Shown here piece by piece: positions 17,035-21,104 of a DNA stretch of 21,104 bases (its first letter is position 1; the number at the start of each line of letters is the position of its first letter). The position numbers were made by a program, and so were the translations under genes. The notes under the pieces are model-generated. The model was given only the letters and a program-made list of their open reading frames with translations. It was not told where the DNA came from and did no database searches. The stretch is from Branchiostoma floridae (taxonomy: Eukaryota > Chordata > Leptocardii > Amphioxiformes > Branchiostomatidae): assembly GCF_000003815.2 (NCBI RefSeq), contig NC_049997.1, positions 7,714,209 through 7,735,312 of the forward strand, read 5' to 3'.

Positions 17035-19639
17035 CTGAAACATAAAAATGTAAAGAGATTATTCAAAAATTATAATGAAACTGTTACATTCTTTGATTGT
17101 AGTTAATATTTGTTATAACCATATCGACAGGAAACGATGACTGATTGACCCAGAGTGGTCTGACGAATTGGAGAGTGATTTTTTTCCTATAATCGCTCAA
17201 TCACCGTGACGATTATTATTCCACCCATCATCCATCCCATCATCAATCAAGCAACCATNNNNNNNNNNNNNNNNNNNNNNNNNNNNNNNNNNNNNNNNNN
17301 NNNNNNNNNNNNNNNNNNNNNNNNNNNNNNNNNNNNNNNNNNNNNNNNNNNNNNNNNNATGAAGAACATCTTAAAAGCAATAGATAGCTCATATCTTAAA
17401 AAAACCTGGTACTGTTTATTTGAAAATTTTGGTAAGTCACAATTTAATTCTGTGTTGAAAGTTAAACCTTCATCCTGGAAGAACGCGCAGCGATATTACC
17501 TTTGAATGATGGCCTGTGATGAGGCCTCTCTGCCCAGCAGTCCTGCATCAGTTTACTCATGGCAGTGACGTCAGAAGGTTGGGTGGGGACCTCCCGCAGG
17601 TCGGGCCGCTGCCCCATCTTAACCGCCATCTCAATGTACTCAGCGTGGCTCACATCTGTAATGAGAAAATATGGCGAAAAATGTAGCCTCGATAGCAGGC
17701 TTTTTAGGTCCTTTTTTTGCTCACAATACACTTTTGCTGCCCATTTCGTTTTGTAATAGGTCACTTGACTATTGGACGACAGATGATGATGATGATTATG
17801 AGCCATAAAAGACGGGGAAAAGGTGATACTAGCGCTGTGATGCTGTACATAATATTATAGCTGTTGAAAAAAACAACTGTCTCCTGTATTGTCAATGCAG
17901 GTAAAAACGGCGTAAAGAAGATTTAGATAACGAAATGCACAAAACATGCGCAAAAGTGATACTTCATAAAATAAATTAAAGAAATCAAGAGTGGCACTAA
18001 TGTGTCAATGAACAGTTGATAGCTGTGCACAATCGATGAAAGAAAGGTTAGTCTAGATTCCAAGACTAAATGGAATATACAAGACTAAATTGTTTTTACT
18101 TACTTGCAAATGGCTGCTTCCTCGTCATGATCTCCCATATAAGGATTCCAAAGCTGTTAAAGCAGTAAGGACATTACACTTGAATAAACACCCAGTAAGG
18201 TAAAAATACACACATTTTAAACTTGATACGTATATTAAAAGACACGGGAATAGTAGTGTAGAAATCTACATTGACGAAGCTGCGCGGTTTCAGGCGTTCT
18301 GTCAAATTAGTGAATTCCACTAGACCTAGACATTGTAGTATTTACCTACAATCAGCAAGAATTATGATTTACTCTTAGACTAGCGTTTAGAAACATCATC
18401 AGAAGTGATCATGATGCTGTAGTGAAGTTTCGCACCTGTACACATCAAAAGAAGCATCAGGCAGACGGTTGACGTCCTTGAGGAACTCCGGCGGGGCGTG
18501 TGTGATGGTGGTCCCCATGGGACTGACGGTGGTCAGCACCAGGGACCTGCTCTTCCACTTGGACAGGCCGAAGTCAGTTATCTGTGGAATAGATGGAAAG
18601 TATTAAAGGATTGAAAGTACGTAGGGACAAAGTACTCTGGCTATTACGATAATTGCTTAGAAATCATGCATAATTGTTAAAGGCACAAACGATGACTAGT
18701 AACAACATACCTAAGGATTTTTCAGAAATTTATGAGAAAAATTATGTGTTTTCTGAAAACTGTGAACATAAACATTATCATGAACAGCTCAAAAACTGAT
18801 TTGAGCCGCATGTACGTAAACGTTTCAAATGCACCTATTAAAATTGGCTGAAAGTTGTATTTTTTTGATGGTTTAGTGGTAATATGGTGGACTTGAAAAA
18901 GGGGCATGGTTACGCGGTGGGTAGAAAAGGGACGTCACCACCGGATAACTCACTTAGCCTAACCCACCTAGCCGAATTATGACTGTCAAAAGCGATCCTC
19001 GTCAATTGACGGACGTTACGTTTAACGTAAATTTAGTGTTTCACTTATAACTAGACACGAACTTTGACATGATAGTCGTCGTCCAGCAGGACATTTGCGG
19101 CCTTCAGGTCACAGTGGAGAATCTGCGGGTCCAGGCAGTGCAGGAAGTTCATGGCCAGGGAGATCTCATACGTCATTCTCCACCTGATCAATCAATTAAT
19201 TAATTAATTAATCAATCAATCAACAGCTTGGTCAATCTTTGCCAGATCAACTTGGAAAGCATACATGCATCTAGTGTTTGAATGGAGAGGATATTACAGT
19301 CATCATCAATAAACGCTAGTCATTGCTATATGATATACTGGGTATGTGCCGTAAGTACGTAGAGACATGTGTATAACAGTTTCTAACGTCAGCAACTAAG
19401 AAAATGACTCCTTCGACTCTGAATCATTGGTGTTGAATGCAACAAAGCCCATTCCTTATTTGTTAAAGAACTAGAGCATATAAAACATACGCCAAATAGC
19501 AATTACTCAAGGATTCCAAATCCATATCCAGTTGCTTGAGTAATTGTTATTTGGCGTATCTTATTACCTGCATGTCTAACCTTCATCGACATAAAACAAA
19601 AGCATGCAAGAATAGGAGGTCTAGATCAAATGCAATTAG

Positions 19640-19706
<67 letters not shown>

Positions 19707-20666
19707 TGTGTGTGTGTGATTAGTATTAGACTAAGTATTGAAATTGAGTTTAGTATAGTAACAGAACTTTTATTTACCTAAGCGCCCAGGGAACATCCAC
19801 ATGACGCAGCAGCGAGCCCAGACAGCCGTTCTCCATGTAGCTCATGACCAGCGCGAAGTGCGGCCTGAGGCACACTCCGTACAACTCGATAATGTAGGGG
19901 GACACGCTGGCAGCCTTTAGCTTCCGGGCTTCGGAGTACAGCAGCTGTTGTTCACTGGTAGGAAAAAATAATAGCATACGTAAGGATTTGATAAGACAGT
20001 ATTTATCGGAACAATGAAATTGGCCATTGTATTTGTGCAAATGTCTAAATCAAAATATTACTTTTCATTAGAATCAAAAGGACCAAGTGAATCATATGAA
20101 GGATATGTCATGATATAAAAAAACAGATTGCTTAAAAAAACCAGCTCAGATTGTCTACACACAAAAAAACTTTTTCAGAACACAATAGCAAATTCAGCAG
20201 CTTCACTGATACCCATATACAAGACTTGTTGCAGAATAGCCTCTATGAGGCTCCGTGGATATGCTCAGAAAAAAATAGGGTGAATATGGAGGGGAGTCAG
20301 CACGCGACGACGGCCAGTGTCTAGTCTATTATTTGTCCAGCGATCCGTGGAGCCAGATATATATTTCGCTATTTCTTCGGGACTGAGTCGTCTGGGCATG
20401 AGTTCCACATGTAGGTAGGCAACTAATCGCCCATGTATTGTACGAAACACCTACCTTTAAGTTATTTTAAGGTAGTCAAATCTTGGGAATATGTGCACAC
20501 GCACCTTGCCGCCATTTCCAGCTTGCTGATGAACTTGACCGCGACGTTCATCCTCCACTCCCTGTGCCAGGACTTACAGACGCTGGCGAACCCGCCCTGT
20601 CCGATCCAGTCCTGTCCCCGCAACATCCCGCTGTCTATGATCGGCAGATTGTCGTCAGATGTCACA
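16901..20666 (-). CDS. RIPK-like (RIPK2/RIPK4 type) protein kinase, 5' end missing
   Basis: Seven exons join in phase: 20666-20505, 19954-19778, 19183-19063, 18581-18436, 18153-18104, 17655-17500 and 17034-16901, giving at least 314 residues. Visible kinase landmarks in order: glycine loop IGQGGFASV; WRMNVAVKFI with the catalytic lysine; helix C glutamate in LLYSEARKL; hinge VMSYMENGCLGSLL; catalytic loop HCDLKAAN; DFGLSKW; APPE; DVYSFGILIWEIMTRKQPF; CWAERPHHRPSF. The EWR(M/V)xVAVK and PYIxxLYGVC patterns point to RIP kinases, nearest RIPK2/RIPK4, rather than receptor tyrosine kinases. Cys replaces the HRD arginine, so it is a non-RD kinase, as is common in innate-immune kinases. It phosphorylates Ser/Thr by family. 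No CARD, death domain, RHIM or ankyrin repeats follow; exons may be missing in the 100-N gap. The first exon starts on a split codon, so the start codon lies upstream. Confidence 0.85.
17259..17358. other. Assembly gap, 100 N
   Basis: Exactly 100 N, the usual placeholder for a gap of unknown size. Its left flank is repetitive (CCATCATCCATCCCATCATC), the likely cause. It lies between the last two kinase exons. Confidence 0.95.
17500..17655 (-). CDS. Kinase exon: C-lobe end
   Basis: 156 bases after acceptor CTCATTACAG; donor CAAAG|GTAATA. It encodes VSHAEYIEMAVKMGQRPDLR and LMQDCWAERPHHRPSFK. CW...RP.F is the conserved helix H-I arginine motif. Confidence 0.85.
18104..18153 (-). CDS. Kinase exon: helix F
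   Basis: 50 bases between GCTTTAACAG and GCAA|GTAAGT, completing S from the split codon. It encodes FGILIWEIMTRKQPFA, matching RIP-kinase helix F (YSxxxxxWExLxxKxPF). Confidence 0.85.
18436..18581 (-). CDS. Kinase exon: DFG and activation segment
   Basis: 146 bases, acceptor CTATTCCACAG, donor TACAG|GTGCGA. It encodes ITDFGLSKWKSRSLVLTTVS, PMGTTITHAPPEFLKDVNRL and PDASFDVY. APPE stands for the usual APE. Confidence 0.85.
19063..19183 (-). CDS. Kinase exon: catalytic loop
   Basis: 121 bases, 40 full codons. It encodes WRMTYEISLAMNFLHCLDPQ, then ILHCDLKAANVLLDDDYHVK. HCD replaces HRD. Donor AAA|GTTCGT is weak, and the acceptor is preceded not by pyrimidines but by an AATT/ATTG tetranucleotide repeat. 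Confidence 0.8.
19187..19222. repeat. ATCA/ATTA tetranucleotide repeat at a splice acceptor
   Basis: (ATCA)n(ATTA)n(ATCA)n abuts the acceptor of the kinase exon at 19183, in the place of the polypyrimidine tract. Confidence 0.8.
19487..19559. repeat. Long hairpin, 25-bp arms, 23-base loop
   Basis: Arms 19487-19511 and 19535-19559 pair with a single G/T mismatch (arm start ATACGCCAAATAGCAATTAC). Probable foldback MITE or remnant of transposon ends inside a kinase intron. The fold could also be transcribed, being intronic. Confidence 0.7.
19640..19702. repeat. TA microsatellite followed by a GT run
   Basis: About 31 TA units, then GCGTGTGTGTGTGTG. Highly slippage-prone intronic repeat between kinase exons. 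Confidence 0.95.
19778..19954 (-). CDS. Kinase exon: helix C to hinge
   Basis: 177 bases, acceptor TTTTTTCCTACCAG, donor CTTAG|GTAAAT. It encodes SEQQLLYSEARKLKAASVSP, YIIELYGVCLRPHFALVMSY and MENGCLGSLLRHVDVPWAL. Tyr-Met-Glu-Asn at the hinge parallels the RIPK2/4 hinge (YMPNGSL/YMETGSL type). Confidence 0.85.
20265..20450 (-). other. Coding-like intronic fragment, unplaced
   Basis: A 61-codon frame including LMPRRLSPEEIAKYISGSTD in the intron between the first two visible kinase exons. The flanking exons join perfectly without it (KLEMAA-S-EQQLLYSEA, as in other RIP kinases), so it is not part of the kinase. Possibly a mobile-element remnant; low confidence. Confidence 0.15.
20505..20666 (-). 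CDS. Kinase exon: glycine loop and catalytic lysine
   Basis: 162 bases, acceptor TTTGATCATCAG, donor GCAAG|GTGCGT. It encodes VTSDDNLPIIDSGMLRGQDW, IGQGGFASVCKSWHREWRM and NVAVKFISKLEMAA. An in-frame ATG lies upstream of the acceptor (MNVSFCNEM..., 20725), so this could alternatively be the first exon. Confidence 0.8.
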
Positions 20667-21104
20667 CTGATGATCAAAGGACAAAGCAAGGGTAAGATCA
20701 TTTCATTACAAAAAGAAACATTCACGGCTCTAGCCTGATTAAGTCTTGCTTATAGCAGCCCGACCAACATCCGGTCGGCAGTTACAGCTCTGGACAGCAG
20801 GGTTTGTGTTACATAGACTGTTACGGAAACCAGGTAGAAACATCAGATAAATCTAGGAATACAAGTAGACATTTTGTACTTTTGGTCAGATAATAAGCTT
20901 CCATGGACTGTGGGGTGGAAACTTTTTAAGTTATGGTTAACAGACATCTTTCTTCACAATACAGTATTGTAACCCAAAACGCTCGAGTGGCTCCATGAGA
21001 CTTGTTCTGCGGTGAATCCAAAGTAGATAAATTTCAAAAATCATGATACCTCTGTGATGTAGACCCTTAGACTGCATCTGGTTAAATCTATACACAGACA
21101 TATG
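20667..21104. other. Upstream of first visible kinase exon
   Basis: No further kinase exon could be recognised, so the start codon is either the ATG at 20725 (in frame, no splice needed) or in an exon beyond the right edge. Confidence 0.35.

Noticed and set aside
19536-19781. 81-codon plus-strand ORF
   Set aside because: Mostly the translation of the TA microsatellite.

Overview
The window looks like nuclear DNA of an invertebrate deuterostome, most probably a cephalochordate (amphioxus, Branchiostoma). The basis is AT-rich DNA, small phase-matched exons split by introns of roughly 60 bases to several kb, GT..AG junctions, many short transposon-like repeats, and a neighbourhood of a death-domain TNF receptor, a leucine-rich-repeat protein and a RIP-type kinase. 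The species is an inference. A run of exactly 100 N (17259-17358) is a scaffold gap.

All supported genes lie on the minus strand. From high to low coordinates: (1) 20666-16901, a RIPK-like kinase in seven phase-matched exons with a full kinase domain, a non-RD catalytic loop (HCD) and a very short tail; its 5' end lies beyond the window. (2) 14233-12812, a 356-residue intracellular protein of about 13 leucine-rich repeats in two exons, with a probable 5' non-coding exon ending at 15526. (3) 11318-8176, a type I TNF-receptor-superfamily death receptor in ten exons: signal peptide, cysteine-rich domains, one membrane helix, a PxQxxD TRAF-type motif and a C-terminal death domain like that of TNFR1. 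One in-frame TGA (8990-8992) sits between the TRAF-type motif and the death domain. (4) 6877-109, a gene I do not recognise; five solid exons at 2035-109 and two candidate 5' exons at 6877-6809 and 5490-5242; it continues past the left edge.

Receptor, LRR protein and RIP-type kinase are classes that can act together in TNF/NF-kB/cell-death signalling, so the right half of the window reads as a small innate-immunity cluster in one orientation. That they act together is inference.

The gaps hold mobile DNA. A TIR-bounded element lies at 5141-6717 (near-perfect 25-bp inverted ends, 7-bp target duplication CTTTGAG). Inside it is a 24-bp palindrome made of two abutting ends of the same type with its own near-perfect target duplication. 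A dispersed repeat is shared by 2606 and 14863. A 25-bp-stem hairpin lies at 19487-19559 and a TA microsatellite at about 19640-19702. Long non-coding stretches otherwise show no genes I can support.
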